DNA from: Solen grandis
Lineage: Eukaryota; Mollusca; Bivalvia; Adapedonta; Solenidae
Direction of reading: 5' to 3'
DNA length: 64,000 bases
Assembly: GCA_021229015.1 (NCBI GenBank)
Contig: CM037795.1
Location: 11,214,035-11,278,034, forward strand
Shown here piece after piece: positions 10,131 to 22,606 of this stretch (the first letter of the stretch is position 1; the number at the start of each line of letters is the position of its first letter). Under the pieces are notes generated by a model. That model was not told the DNA's origin. It worked only from the letters and a program-made list of their open reading frames with translations, and did not search any database. The position numbers and the translations under genes are program-made.

Positions 10131-10457
10131 TGTTTGTTTGTTTGTATGTTTGTTACGTCACAGTTACGTTATTTCAGTCATTTGGAGACTATCTAATTGA
10201 GACAGATAGTATCCTGCCGCACTGCAGTATCATGCCATAAACATACCACACTCAGTCACATTATCCTGATACCACACTCAGTCACATTATCCTGATACCG
10301 CGTCAAACAATCCTAGAACTACCCTTATAAGCTGAGCGCCAGGCAAGGGAGCTATACCAGTACCATTTTTACGTCTTTAGTATGTCGCGGCCGGGGGGTC
10401 AAACCCACGACCTCCTGCTCTCGAGGCGGACGCTCTGCCACTCGGCCACCGGGGACT
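10131..10457 (-). mobile_element. SINE family A with a duplicated internal block
   Basis: Tail (TTTG)n at the left; box A (TGGCCGAGTGGCA) and box B at the right end on the minus strand. The internal unit containing CTCAGTCACATTATCCTGAT occurs twice in tandem, the same segment that is amplified at 20057-20368. Confidence 0.85.
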
Positions 10458-13400
10458 GTATTTAAACAATTGAATTATGCTAATCAGATGGAAATACAAT
10501 TATATATGAAAGTGTTTCATATTTATTAGTTTCTTAAGCAAGCAGTTTTTCAAATAACAATATAGCTATATGACAAGCTTCTCCCATTGATGATAAAGTA
10601 TTTTAGAAGTCGTTTATTTTATTTAAATGTGAACCTCAGCTTAAAAATAAAGAAAAATACAGGATTTTAGTTCGCGAATGCGTCCAGATACAGATCATAC
10701 ATATTGTACGGTCACGTGATTAAAAAAGCGTCGCTGATTGGACGTGAAACATTAAAGGTATATAATAATACAATTTATGTCTACGAGGAAACAGTAAAAA
10801 CAGTGATGTGAAAATCCATATATGTTATTATTTTCTGAGTCCGTAAAGTACAATAGCATATAAATGTGTTTATGTATGTATATATTTTGAATATAAAACT
10901 GTTACTAGAGAATCCTGGATAGAGATAAATCTATATCCCCTTCATGTATAGCCAATGGCCCAATACTCCAGTATAAAATGATGTACTGGGTGATATTGAA
11001 AATATAAAACATTTTTTCAATTCATTTAAGCTTCCATACTCCAGTATGAGCGATAACAATTGAACTGTTTCTGCCATGATACACTATTAATATTTACCTT
11101 TCTTTTTTAACTTTAATAAAATATGTTACACATTGAATGAAATGAATAACACTACAGGGGAATACTGTTTGGGTAATTATTGTATACATATGAATAGTTC
11201 ATCATGCAAGATTAAAGTGAATGTGAGATATCTTTCATTATAAATGAAAGCAAGATAACACTGGTTTAGAAAAAAAAAAAAAAAAACTTGATTATCATGA
11301 AGGACTGATTTTTTATTTTCCATTTCTGTATTTCATAAATATATAGTTTTTTTTCTATAAATATTTTAGCCTTCATTTACCAAATATTTTGATTGACTTC
11401 GATATTTCTATGGCATGAATGTAATAATTAAACTTGAATCGTGCCGATTGGATTTAGACTTTTATCTATTTTTCGGGGAAATAAAATTTTAATATGATTC
11501 ATTTTTATGTCAGAAAGCGATACCGCATCTGGTATTTTTGGCAATGACGTCAGTTTCAATATCGTAATTGATGTAGACGAAAACAGAAGTTCTAAATCTA
11601 GACCGGCAACCAAATACCCCACTGATGAGCGACAGAACCGGGTGCATTTCTGAAAATCAGTTGCCATAGTCACTTTTGCGTTGTGTTAGCTCTTATTACT
11701 TTTTTTTTTTTGAAATAGTACAGTTTTAATTCTCTCGCAGCAGAAAAACGGGATATAGTTAAACTGACAGAATTCCAAATGCTGCTGTTCGGTTCATGCT
11801 CCTTTTATCCACTGACATTGTATTTAGGGTATCCTGAAATTTAGGGATACAACCATGAACAAAACCTCCATTCATAAACTTTCTCCCTAGGCTGATATTA
11901 GGTTTTATCTAGAATACGACACGGTATGTATTGTACATGTACATTTTTTACCAAGTATATCAAGTCACGGTCGTACCCGGGCCTGAACTGATGCGCAGTT
12001 TCGGAGGATGTAGATGTGTATTTCGGCATATATGTGGCCAAAAATTCAATATTATATCTACATGTATTATAAGTATCATTAAGTTTTATTTATAAACTTT
12101 AATGCGATTTTGACTCTTGAAAATACCCCTTCCCGAAATGATGTGCAGGCCTGAACCTAAAGTGCCTCAAGGGCCGTATTTCACTTCGAAACTGGAAGTT
12201 GGCCAACAAAAACATTACATCGGAAACAGCAGGACACTATGTAAATAGCATTATTAAATATAACGTACGACGTGTCAACACTTCCTAGAATAAGAATTGA
12301 TGCCCATTACATATCGCACTTCTCCCAAATCTTATAAATCATTGGTAACAGCTGCCTGTAACATGAGGGGAAAACACAAATATTGCGAGGCAAATTATCA
12401 CATGCTTGTTTAATGGCCATTGCTTGTAACAACGGTGTCATCCGTCCTAATTGAACGAAATATCCGAGTATTTCCGAATGCTCAATCACTGTGGTGTAAC
12501 TTCCGGTAGTTTTCACTTTTTACAGGTGATCAATACTTGCACGTGTTGTATGAAGTACGACAAAAAGATACCTTTTATAAATGTTCATATAGAGATGGTT
12601 ATATGAAAGAAACTACACACACTAAAATAAAAGAACACAATCATGTTTAAGTTACTAATAATTATTTGACATTTTGGAACATGACAGGGTTAAATAAACA
12701 CATCTTCAGCCTATAGTGATTAAGCATGTCAACAAAAAGCTAGATCCTAAAATGTTATCGTTTTCTTTCAATTGGGAATAAAGGTCACGTTAGATGTCAA
12801 ATTTTATTTATCTATTGAAAACACTAAATATATATTTCCGTGAAAAATGGCAGACATAACCCAAATCATAAACTATGAATAGTTAGTATATGCAAACGTA
12901 ATCCATGACCATCTAACAAAGTGTACCAGATACATTTGACTAAAGAATCGATGCATATTTCTGGCACAATAAACACGAATACAAATGCAAATAAGGACAA
13001 AACAAGAACACGATTTTGAGTAACAGGCCTGATATAATAAATAATATATGATTTCCGCAATCCGAATTAGTTTTCTTCTACAAAACGGTTAATGAAATGT
13101 TAGCATACTTCTCAATGTAATAAACGTAAAGAAAAGAATCTGCTTACGAAAGATCTTTTAAGTAGGACAGTTTTGAAAAGTTATTTGATTAATATAATGT
13201 TATTGCTTAACTGAAGTTCAGATTAGTAACAAATAGTAATAAATGTTAATACAACATTTTATTACGTAAGATTAGAAAATATTATATAAAAAAATACAAT
13301 TTTTTAATAATTATTTGTGTTTTTGAGATTTTATCCCACGCGGAGTGTTTCAGTGAGAGGTCCTTCCACTAAGCTATTTTGAGCAATGGTTTACTTTAAT

Positions 13401-14010
13401 ATACCGAGATTGTTGCATTGAAATGATGTGGTACTTCCGTTGTTTTTATGTCCCTTTAAAGTCTTTGGCTAGGAATCAATATAAGAAACGAACTGTATAT
13501 TGCAAAAGCAATTGCATCGAATATCAAAAGAAGGGAGAAACATTGGCAATTAAATGAATAATGATACCTTTTAGAGGCGGCAAGGATCAAAGTCAGCCAG
13601 GAGAATTTCGATTCTTATTCACGGCGAATTTTTCAATAAAATAATTCAACAGCAATAAAGGTTTTCCGAAGAATGTTTTTTTTAAAAATTTCTCAGCTGT
13701 CTTGTCGAGAAAGACGTATCGACGTATTTGTTCATTAGTAGCATGGTTTATAGTTACGGTATGAAATAAATCTATACTTTAAAAGTTACGATATAATAGA
13801 GTATCGAGGTTTATCGATGAGGGGTCGATATTAACAGTGGCAGGTATCGTATATTTAAGATGTGTCCATATTACTGCATGGTATGTGTTCAGAGGGGGTG
13901 GGGGGAAGGAGGCAAAATTAAAGTCGGACAAAACAATCAGTTATGACAATTATATAAATGCAAATAAAGTCATAGAATAACAGAGGAACATAATCGACAA
14001 ATAGCTCTTA
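10458..14010. other. gene-poor AT-rich stretch
   Basis: No supported exon, RNA gene or mobile element. Two minus-strand open frames (11428-11673, 81 codons; 12307-12516, 69 codons) look somewhat protein-like but have no recognised domain and no splice partners. Confidence 0.45.
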
Positions 14011-14240
14011 AAGAGAGAGAGAGAAGAGAGAGAGAGAGATTTTGACAATTTGGAAAAAATATAGGAAAAAAATCATAAGGAAAATTACTGAAAATAATAC
14101 ACAGATAATATCTTTCATGAAAGAGAGAGAGAAGAGTTTACCAATTTGGAAAAAATATAGGAAAAAAAGTCATAAGGAAAAACACACAATAACATCTTTC
14201 ATGAGAGAGAGAGAGAGAATAATTAGGAACTTTATCAGAA
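14011..14240. repeat. GA microsatellites within a duplicated block of about 100 bp
   Basis: Two copies of a block (near 14041-14137 and 14138-14220) share AATTTGGAAAAAATATAGGA and ATATCTTTCATGA-like ends. Each is bordered by (GA)n runs. Confidence 0.7.
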
Positions 14241-14411
14241 AGAACCGATATGAAAATTAGACACGAAAAAATAGCAATATGAGAAAAGAAAATGAAACAC
14301 ATACTCCTTGACAGAATATATCTGGTAAATACATGTATAATTTTGTTATAAATGTAAAATCAATCATAATAATGTATTACACGTGGCCTTGTATATGTAA
14401 ATATTACTTAA

Positions 14412-14645
14412 CCCTTTCCCTTATAGAGGATACCATGAAAAGACCTATGCGAACAGCATAAAACCAGATCAGCCTGCGAGTAACTCGCAGGCTGATCAGG
14501 TTTCATGCTGTTCGCTGCTCCTCAGTGGTCTGGAAATGAGGATTTTTTAATTAAATTTGGTAAGGTTTAACTGTGGTTTTCTGCAGATCAGGCTTTATGT
14601 GGTACCTATTGAGTGCGTCAAAATGTGTCTATATGAGGGAAAGGG
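14412..14645 (+). mobile_element. TTAA-flanked MITE, 234 bp, copy 2
   Basis: Exactly 234 bp between TTAA at 14408-14411 and 14646-14649. It lies in the opposite orientation to copy 1. The central palindrome and both CCCTTTCCC ends are present. An A-rich run follows at about 14656. Confidence 0.9.
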
Positions 14646-14842
14646 TTAAAATACAAAAAAAAAAAAAAAAAAAAAACAAACCCAAAAAACATAATGTACG
14701 AAAGAGCCTTATAAACATTACTCATATTAACGTGTATATGTTGGCATTTATGCAGATTATAAGTGCAAGATCCGTGTAAGAGGTAGTGAACGTATTGAAC
14801 TTGTTGTTATTGTTGATAATTATGACTGCATTAATTATGCAT

Positions 14843-15108
14843 GTGTTTGGTTGTTTCGGTTTAACATCCCACCGAGTATTGCAGTAATTTGGGGGACTTT
14901 GTTTGCATGAGACAGGTATGCTACCTTACTGCAATAACACGTGATTCATGCTACCACATATCGCACGGCTACCGAACGCGCAAGTCCTGAAACTGTCTTC
15001 ATGAGAATATGCGCCATTATAACGACTTTAGTGTGTCGCGGTCGGGGATCGAATCCACGACTACCAAATTTTGGGACGGACGCTCTTACCAGTCGGCCAC
15101 CAAGACTA
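14843..15108 (-). mobile_element. SINE family A, diverged
   Basis: Head at the right (GGCCGACTGGTAAGAGCG; GGATTCGATCCCCGACCG), body and TTTG-type tail at the left. The body carries more substitutions than other copies. Confidence 0.8.
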
Positions 15109-15401
15109 GTAACTTATACATTGGTATAAATGAATACAGAGTGCTTACATTATGATCTTGTAAATCTGGGATGGGCGATGTAAGTAGGATGACAATGAGG
15201 GGTAGAGGATTGTTTCAGTTTTAGAATTGACAGAAACGGTATACATCTTAATTATTATTATGTAACAAGTGCAATAATGTACATATTCTATTTTTTAAAC
15301 GCTGTGATAGTATCTTATAATTCATAATTGAATGTCATGGTTCATTTATAATTATGTTATTACATATGGCCTTATAATTGTGTTTATGTTGTTACCATGA
15401 T

Positions 15402-15659
15402 ATGACTTGACTTGACTATTTGAGTTTACCGTCGCTTCGACAGTATTTCAGTCATATAGCGACGTCCAGCTAATTACAGGTGGAGGAAGACCCCGAATGC
15501 ACGGAAACATCCGGCTAGAACCACCGACCTACCGCACGCCAGCTGGAAGGTTTCCTAACATGAAAATCCGAATGACCCTGCCGGGATTCGAACCCACGCA
15601 GTGAGGGGCTGAGTGAGTGTTAAAGTCAGCGACTTTACCCTCTCGGCCACGGTGGCCCC
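15402..15659 (-). mobile_element. SINE family B, full length with 9-bp target duplication
   Basis: The minus strand begins GGGGCCACCGTGGCCGAGAG (box A) and carries GGGTTCGAATCC (box B). The 9-bp repeat TACCATGAT flanks it at 15393-15401 and 15660-15668. The tail reads CAAGTCAAGTCA rather than CAA repeats, so this copy defines a tail variant of family B. Confidence 0.9.
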
Positions 15660-15811
15660 TACCATGATTAGACTGTAATAAAGGTTTAATATGTATAAAC
15701 ATGTGTAAGTAACAAAATAACCATCGTCTCCAAATATTTAACTTATTTATTTTACGTCGATTAGGAAAAAAGCCCTTGCAACGTATACTTATCCATCTCG
15801 ACGGCTCATGG

Positions 15812-15928
15812 GGTGAACCAGTACTTTGAGCCTGGGAAGGTCATGATAAATACTTGCACTAAACGGGGTTCGAACCAACGACCTTCCGATCCACAATCGG
15901 GTACGTTACAACTGGACCACGGCGAGTA
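15812..15928 (-). mobile_element. tRNA-derived SINE, family C head
   Basis: The minus strand reads CGCCGTGGTCCAGTTGTAAC (box A), then GGTTCGAACCCC (box B) about 45 bases later, spacing typical of a tRNA. There is no CCA or intact acceptor stem, so it is not a functional tRNA gene. A related fragment lies near 43247. Confidence 0.6.
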
Positions 15929-16420
15929 CAATCCATTCATTGCTTTATCACAGTTTTTAGATATCATTATTACTGATATTATTATTTTAATCATTATTAT
16001 TAAATGTATTGTATTATCATCATTGTTGTAAGCAGTTGTATTGTTCTTTTATTGTTGTTTAAATCATCCGGCGCCATAAATTTACCTATTTCCATTTCCT
16101 ACCATTCAGGGATGTAGCTTTCTATAAGCCGTGTGGGCCGTTTCCTACACATTTTTCACAGGAAAGTGAAAAGAAAATACAAAAATGCTGAAATTTAATA
16201 TATCATGGATGTGCGATGATTAGCTTGCCTACCTGGAAGCCAAAACGCATCTCCGATAATCCAGAGCGCGCGGTGGGGGGGGGGGAGACTCCAAATCCCC
16301 TATAGAATTCATATTTATTTTTAGTTATTCATTTCATTTCCAGTTTAGTGAATAATTCACATGCTTCCTCCGACACAATAGAGAAGCGATTGTTTTTTTT
16401 CTGTTGAAAGATGACTTCTA
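15929..16420. other. intergenic, nothing recognised
   Basis: No gene or repeat supported. A short poly-G run lies near 16275. Confidence 0.45.
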
Positions 16421-16525
16421 AAGTATTTCATTCATTTGACTTGAGACAGATATATAGTGCTAATACACTGCAGTATCACGCCGTAGAAATGTGGGATGAT
16501 ACCACACCCATATTATCTTGACAAA
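16421..16525 (-). mobile_element. SINE family A fragment
   Basis: Only the tail-proximal body is present (TTGAGACAGATATATAGTGC, GCAGTATCACGCCGTAGA). The tRNA head is missing. Confidence 0.7.
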
Positions 16526-16594
16526 CTTTCCAGATTTAATTTGAAACCACAACCATCGTATGTTATCTCATGAACTTAGCAATTTTAAATTTAA

Positions 16595-16828
16595 CCCTTT
16601 CCCTCATATAGACTCATTTTGACGCACTCAATAGGTACCACATAAAGCCTGATCTGCAGAAAACCACAGTTAAACCTTACCAAATGTAATTACAAAATCC
16701 TCATTTCCAGACCACTGAGGAGCAGCGAATAGCATAAAACCTGATCAGCCTGCGAGTTACTCGCAGGCTGATCTGGTTTTATGCTGTTCGCATAGGTTTT
16801 TTCATGGTTTCCTCTATGAGGGAAAGGG
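16595..16828 (-). mobile_element. TTAA-flanked MITE, 234 bp, copy 3
   Basis: Exactly 234 bp. The left target is TTAA (16591-16594) and the right has mutated to TTAG (16829-16832). It has the same orientation as copy 1. Confidence 0.9.
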
Positions 16829-16867
16829 TTAGGGAATGTTGCTTTATGCCGAAGTATCTGCGTTTAT

Positions 16868-17150
16868 GTTTGTTTGTTTGCTGGGTTTAACGTCCCATAG
16901 TTAGTATTTCAGTCATTTGGGGACGATGTCTACTTGAGACAGATAAAGTGCTGTCACACTGCAGTATCACACCGTAGACATGAGTCGTGATACCACCAGG
17001 CCAACCAAATACCCTTATATGCTGAGCGCCAAGCAAATGAACTATAAAGGTACCATTTTTTTACGACTTTGGCATGTCGCGCCGGGGATCGAACCCACGA
17101 CCTCCCTTTCCCGAGGCGGACTCTCTAACCACTCGGCCACTGGGGACGGT
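16868..17150 (-). mobile_element. SINE family A, full length
   Basis: The head reads CCGTCCCCAGTGGCCGAGTG on the minus strand, with box B GGTTCGATCCCC and a (CAAA)n tail. TATCTGCGT and TACCTGCGT flank it as an imperfect target duplication. Confidence 0.85.
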
Positions 17151-17981
17151 ACCTGCGTATGCATAATTTCTCTCTATTTTTGTTTTCAATTGACTTACAA
17201 GTGTTGAATAATTTATGTAAACATTCTCTACCGAGTACGTTAAAATTGATCGGGTAAATAATTCAAATTATTAAAAGCTTTTAATTATTTCAAGCACATA
17301 CGCATTTATTAACCAATAACTAATAGATAAAGAACGGAGAGTAAATATCGATTTGAATTTTTTTTTAAAACCTTGGAATTTACTTAAAATATAAACAAAC
17401 CTCAAAGTAATGAAAATGTCAGAAATGCATTTGAAAATTAAACTGAGCAGCAAATGAGAATAAAAAAATAAGAAAAAAAAAATGAAACAATCATATTTAA
17501 ATGAAAAACATAATAGAAACCTATGCTTTGCTTTGAATTGAATACCCATGACTTTGAAAAAAAAAAGTCTCACAGACAAACGCGCTTCAACAGTTAACAG
17601 ATAACGTTTTCGTCTGAAAGAGGTATACATACTTTTACCAAAAATACGGAAAATATAGAGGAAAAATATTGAATAGAACAGTTGTTGATTTTGTTCTAGG
17701 AGAGTTTTTGTGCATTTCTTTATCCTGTGATCTCCGCCATTCGTGAAAATAGTGTTTTCTGTGAGGAAGGAAAATACGATATTACAAAAAATAATGCCCG
17801 TGTTTATTTCAATACATGTATATAGACCCACCTTGCTGTTTTAAAACCGTTAGGTACACAGACATTTCCAGTCCTAAGTCCTGCAACCATCTGGTCCCTC
17901 TCTCATATTCCCATAGAGACAGAATTATCGTCCATTTAAATCACATTTTTGACTCTCATAATATTCGCGTTTGCTTCCATT
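17151..17981. other. AT-rich intergenic stretch
   Basis: Contains a 186-codon minus-strand open frame (17271-17831) made almost entirely of Phe, Ile, Lys and Leu codons from AT-rich DNA. It is judged non-coding. Confidence 0.5.
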
Positions 17982-18023
17982 GAAAATGTCTCAATATGGA
18001 TATTACTAAAATGAGACATTTTC
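17982..18023. repeat. 12-bp perfect inverted repeat (stem-loop)
   Basis: GAAAATGTCTCA (17982-17993) and TGAGACATTTTC (18012-18023) are separated by 18 bases. Function unknown. Confidence 0.8.
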
Positions 18024-18696
18024 TTGACTTCCCGCTGCCATGGCGACCGTCTGTACGCCACTATCGATCAAATATTCTACAAATATCGTATATCACAGCT
18101 CATCGGTTACCTTTCTCCACGCAATAAGTCACCTTATACTGGTCGTCTCCAATTTCCTGCCATTTCTGAGAGACATTTAACAGGGGAGACCCACTGAAAT
18201 ACCATACCTCCCGCAAGTAACGCGCATCTACGAAATACAACTCTTTAGAACTGTCACTTTAAATTCCAATAATCTTTAAAACTGAATAGATCTTAATTGA
18301 GCAAATGTTTTCTCCACTGAAGTGTATTTCCAAAGTAATTATTGCCCGGATTACGTGCGGGTTGAAATTATTTTCCGTTGACATGCTACGCAAGCATTAT
18401 TGCTTCGTCGCTGGATCTTTTTGTGTGCACATGTTTTCTCTGGACGGATAAATAGCAATGTGGCCACAGTTAAAGCTAGTTTACCTGTCCTGGTGGTCAT
18501 GCAACTAGTGAGCTAACACATCGATTATCTGTTGTTAAGCCGAGAGGTTGCAAGCCACGGGCAAGATTTCTTCGTCATACATATTAATATAAATGACATA
18601 ATTGAAGATTATTCCAGTAGGGTACATACAGCTAAATTCTAGTATGGCCGGCAGCTGCTGTAATCACATTAAGCTTGATCATCATATCGTCCATTA

Positions 18697-18755
18697 AAAG
18701 CCAGAAGGGGCTATCAGACTCTTTTTTACATATGCCGATAGCCCCTTCTGGCTTT
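18697..18755. repeat. 19-bp perfect hairpin with 21-base loop
   Basis: AAAGCCAGAAGGGGCTATC (18697-18715) is exactly complementary to GATAGCCCCTTCTGGCTTT (18737-18755). The stem is GC-rich within AT-rich surroundings. It could be a decayed foldback element, a small-RNA hairpin or a site-specific structure; nothing in the flanks decides. Confidence 0.85.
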
Positions 18756-19039
18756 CAATATGCCATTATAAACTGCTGATTATATTTTTTTCTGGTTCAT
18801 TTGGAGTAATTTGAAATTCATTTTTTTTCAAAGGAAATTCCAGTTCAAGAAAAGGTTAGAAAACATTTAGTATTGACTTATCAGATCCCAGTGGTACAGG
18901 TATTATCGTGTGATAACTTGATTTAACATGTTTAAACTAACACTTTGAAGGTGAATTTTGATATAACAGAACTTTCTGTTCATTCCGATAATTTCATGGG
19001 TACAAATATGCGACAAGAGGTACAAAGTAATATTTAACT

Positions 19040-19290
19040 GACAAGAGTACCACATGTGGATGCCAATGCTTGTCTCTCTTTTGACTTTAAGCAGTTTGTT
19101 CACAAATGGCCATTGACTAAGAATTTGATTTAAAACTGTCTGTGTGTATGATCTCTATGGATACCCATCTACAAACGCATGATCACCCTTGGCAACAGTT
19201 TTTCACGACGAAAATGCCGCCGACGACGAGACACTAGAGTGATGGCAAAATCTCGATTTTTTTTCTTTAAAAACAGCCGAGCTAAAAATT
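19040..19290. mobile_element. core-repeat element relic
   Basis: It begins ACAAGAGTACCACATGTGG and ends ACAGCCGAGCTAAAAAT, parallel to the ends of 2719-3107. The middle (TTGATTTAAAACTGTCTGTG, then ACCCATCTACAAACGCATGA) is related to 51880-52010. Confidence 0.45.
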
Positions 19291-19979
19291 ACTAGATAAA
19301 TTTGCGGTTTAAATTTCGATATAACTTCATCAGATAAATATTTATGTAAACGTTAACGCTAAACAATCGTAAGGATTTAAAGTATTAAAGCAAGAATTTT
19401 CCAAGGCAATTTTGAAATAGGGTGTCAAATTTACGACCAGAAAAAATTTCCAAGAATTTACTGACTAAGTAATCAACCTAAGATGACCCTCACCAAACAA
19501 TTTGTTATCGGTGCCCTACAGTCCACCCGTATGCACACCGTATTTTTTCTTGAAAAAAAAAATCCTGTTAAAACCCAAGCAATAAAATCAAGCGCAAAAC
19601 ACCAAGCTGTATAAAATTATTAACAAAGACAACATCATTAACTAATCATGTCTCTTGGGCCATAAAACTGTAAATAAATAAACAAATGCATAAAACTTGC
19701 ACTGACGCAGTATAAACATATAGATATGTCCTTAACAACGTACTGAAGTAATAATTACATATAATCAAATCAAGTCCAGCAGTACTTTACAGCTAATCAC
19801 GTGACCTTTCAGCACAGGTCCAGCTATTTTCTATGACTACTACAATCTTACTAAAGTGCCTTTACTCATAGCGCAATGAGGCTTCTTTCAGAATGTCATA
19901 TTGTGACATCTACAGAGCAAATTTGCAATGAAGTCTTGCAAACAGTAATTCAATTACGTTGTTAAAGGTTTCACCAAAA
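19291..19979. other. intergenic, nothing recognised
   Basis: No gene or element supported. Confidence 0.45.
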
Positions 19980-20470
19980 AATATTTCAGTCATTTGTAGT
20001 CTTTTCGTCTACATGAGGCCACTCTGCGATATCATACCGTGAACATGTGGCATGACACCACACCAAGTCACATTATCCTGACACCGGGCCAAGTCACATT
20101 ATCCTGACACCACACCAAGTCACATTATCCTGACACCGGGCCAAGTCACATTATCCTGACACCGGGCCAAGTCACATTATCCTGACACCACACCAAGTCA
20201 CATTATCCTGACACCGGGCCAAGTCACATTATCCTGACACCACACCAAGACACATTATCCTGACACCGGGCCAAGTCACATTATCCTGACACCACACCAA
20301 GTCACATTAACCTGACCCTACACCAAGTCACATTAACCTGACCCTACACCAAGTCACATTATCCTGACACCGGGCCAAGCACGAGGGTTATACCAGTACT
20401 ATTCCTTACAACTTTTTTATGTCACGGTCGGGGATCGAACCAACGACGTTCGGAAACCCCGGTTGACTTA
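19980..20470 (-). mobile_element. SINE family A carrying an internal 26-bp array
   Basis: Family A body and a decayed box-B region (GTTCGATCCCCGACCG on the minus strand) flank an array of 26-bp units, so the copy is about 490 bp instead of about 280. The tRNA head is degraded. Confidence 0.85.
20057..20368. repeat. 12 x 26-bp minisatellite inside a SINE
   Basis: Twelve units of exactly 26 bp containing AAGTCACATTATCCTGAC. Two main unit types (starting ACCACACC or ACCGGGCC) partly alternate, and late units have ATTAACC and CCTACACC variants. Normal family A copies have this segment once. Confidence 0.95.
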
Positions 20471-21062
20471 TTCCGTCTCACTGCCGTGGAAAAATGAATA
20501 AGAAAAGTGTCGTTTTATGACAGTCACTGACTATACTATCGCCCAATGAAAACGCGCCTTATAACTAAAATGCTCTTCAGCAAGGAGGCTTGAAAATCAT
20601 GGCAGTGAACTACTGTATGAAACGACCTCTATGGTTGGGTTATATTTCGTGGCAAAAACGCGATGGAACCAATTAAATAGAATAATCTTACATACCCTAA
20701 AACGACGATATTATACGGCTGATGGATGATTATCTAACGATCGAGTGTGGGTTATCGTCGCTGCAACAGCGTTTCGGTCAACAAATTAACGTTGTTCCAA
20801 GTCATCTTTCGTGATCAGAGGTGATTTTGAAGTACAGTAAAATTGGATAATTGAACACGATTTCATTTGCCAGTTTCTACGGAGCAACGTAATTGACATA
20901 ATTATGACACTGTTATAGATATATAATGTTTCGATTTCTACGGAGTTAATTTTATTTTATTTATTTAAACAAAGTCTTGTCCCTGGCCATTACTTTATGA
21001 TCTTCTTTTTTAAAAAAGAAATAGGTATCATTTTGAAAAAATATAAATTTGTCACAGGAGAA
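20471..21062. other. intergenic, nothing recognised
   Basis: No gene or element supported. Confidence 0.45.
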
Positions 21063-22408
21063 ACAAGAAAGTCAGTAGAACTGACAGATGCTCCCCGAAG
21101 AACGTCATTGTTACAAATAAGGCCTTGGTCAATGGGTGGGAGGATATGTTGAAATCCCCATTCCTAAATCATATCTATTCTACTCATCAGATGAGATGTT
21201 TTACCAACTCTAATTTGGAGGCTTAGTAACAGTTTACTATTTAATATGATAATACGTGTTACTCATCAGATCTTTCATTGATTTTTTTTAAAGTTTTTAT
21301 ACTACTAAAAATTAAGTCATACATTTCAATGTGTGCTCATATCAAAGAGGTTAACCAACACTCTTGACATATGACTGGATATTTGAAATAGAGTATAATG
21401 GCCTTAACAACAATTAGCTGACATGATAATGATTGACATTACTTGCATATTGAATTTTGTGGGGTTTTGTTTAAATGATATCTCCTGTTAAATTAGGCAA
21501 ATGACATCAATATTAGTCAACAACATGGTAGTAGGGGCCATAACTCTCTTAAAAATTGAGGAACCAGGTCACGTCGACGATATGCGTATCTACTCTTGGT
21601 AATAAAGCTTCCCATAAAGTTTCATTGAATTCAAGCCATTAGTTCCTGAGAAATAGCCCGGACAAGAATCATGCAACATGAACTATAGGCCAAAAAGTCA
21701 AGGGGCCATAACTCTGTGAAAAATTGACGAACCAGGTCACGCCGACGATATGCGTATCTACTCCTGGTGATAAAGCTTCCCATAAGGTTTTGTTGAATTC
21801 AAGCCATTAGTTCCTGAGAAATAGCCCGGACAAGAATCATGCAATATGTACTATTGGCCAAAAAGTCAATGGGCCTTAACTCTTTGAAAAATTTAGGAAT
21901 CGGGTCATGCTGACGATATGCGCATCTCCTCTTGGTAATAAAGCTTCCCATAAAGTTTCGTTGAATTCAAGCCATTAGTTACTGAGAAATAGCACGGACA
22001 AGAATCATGCAATATGTACTATAGGCCGAAAAGTCAAGGGGCCTAAACTCTTTGAAAAATTTAAATGGGTATGACGATATGCGCATCTCCTCTTGGTAAT
22101 AAAGCTTCCCATAAAGTTTTGTTGAATTCAAGCCATTAGTTCCTGAGAAATAGCCCGGACAAGAATCATGCAATATGTACTATAGGCCGAAAAGTCAATG
22201 GGCCATAACTCTGTGAAAAATTTAGGAATCGGGTCATGCTGACGATATGCGCATCTTATCTTGGTAATAAAGCTTCCCATAAAGTTTCGTTGAATTCAAG
22301 CCGTTAGTTCCTGAGAAATAGTCCGGACAAGGAAAGTGTGACGGACGGACGGACGAACGGACGGACGGACGAAGCGGCGACTATATGCGTCACCTTCGGT
22401 GAGCATAA
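21063..22408. mobile_element. core-repeat element (pearl-like), five units of about 167 bp, ACGG tail
   Basis: The left end holds GTCAGTAGAACTGAC and GATGCTCCCCGAAG; the right end holds CTTCGGTGAGCATAAAA, an imperfect inverted match to the left. From about 21536 there are five units, each starting near GGCCATAACTCT (21536, 21702, 21869, 22037, 22197), with spacings of 160-168 bp. They are followed by GACGGACGGACGAACGGACG. The plan (unique ends, tandem core, ACGG microsatellite) matches bivalve pearl/Helentron-associated elements. No protein is encoded. Confidence 0.75.
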
Positions 22409-22606
22409 AAAAAATGACCACTCTTTTGAGGTGTGAAAATGATAAACCGTCTGTTAATGAACGCTGTAAACCTTTGAACTGTTTTAAAATCCTGAACTCG
22501 CACTCATAAATCGTTATTCGGTCTAAAAATAGTCAAAGAAATGAACGCAAAGAACTTGTGTAATCATCTTTCGTTCAAGTATTTTTGTAAAAGTAAATTC
22601 AAGGTT

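Noticed and set aside
12307..12516. 69-codon minus-strand frame that looks moderately protein-like
   Set aside because: No recognisable domain, no splice partners and no clear promoter, so it was not called as a gene.
15402..15659. Possible tRNA gene (box A and box B present)
   Set aside because: Acceptor and anticodon stems do not pair, and the sequence continues into a SINE body with a target duplication. The same applies to the other tRNA-like heads; no intact tRNA gene was found.
17271..17831. 186-codon minus-strand open frame
   Set aside because: Composition is dominated by Phe, Ile, Lys and Leu from A/T runs; no domain, no splice context, no repeats of coding periodicity.
21979..22173. 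64-codon repetitive open frame
   Set aside because: It lies within the 167-bp core repeats; the repeated peptide is a by-product of the array.
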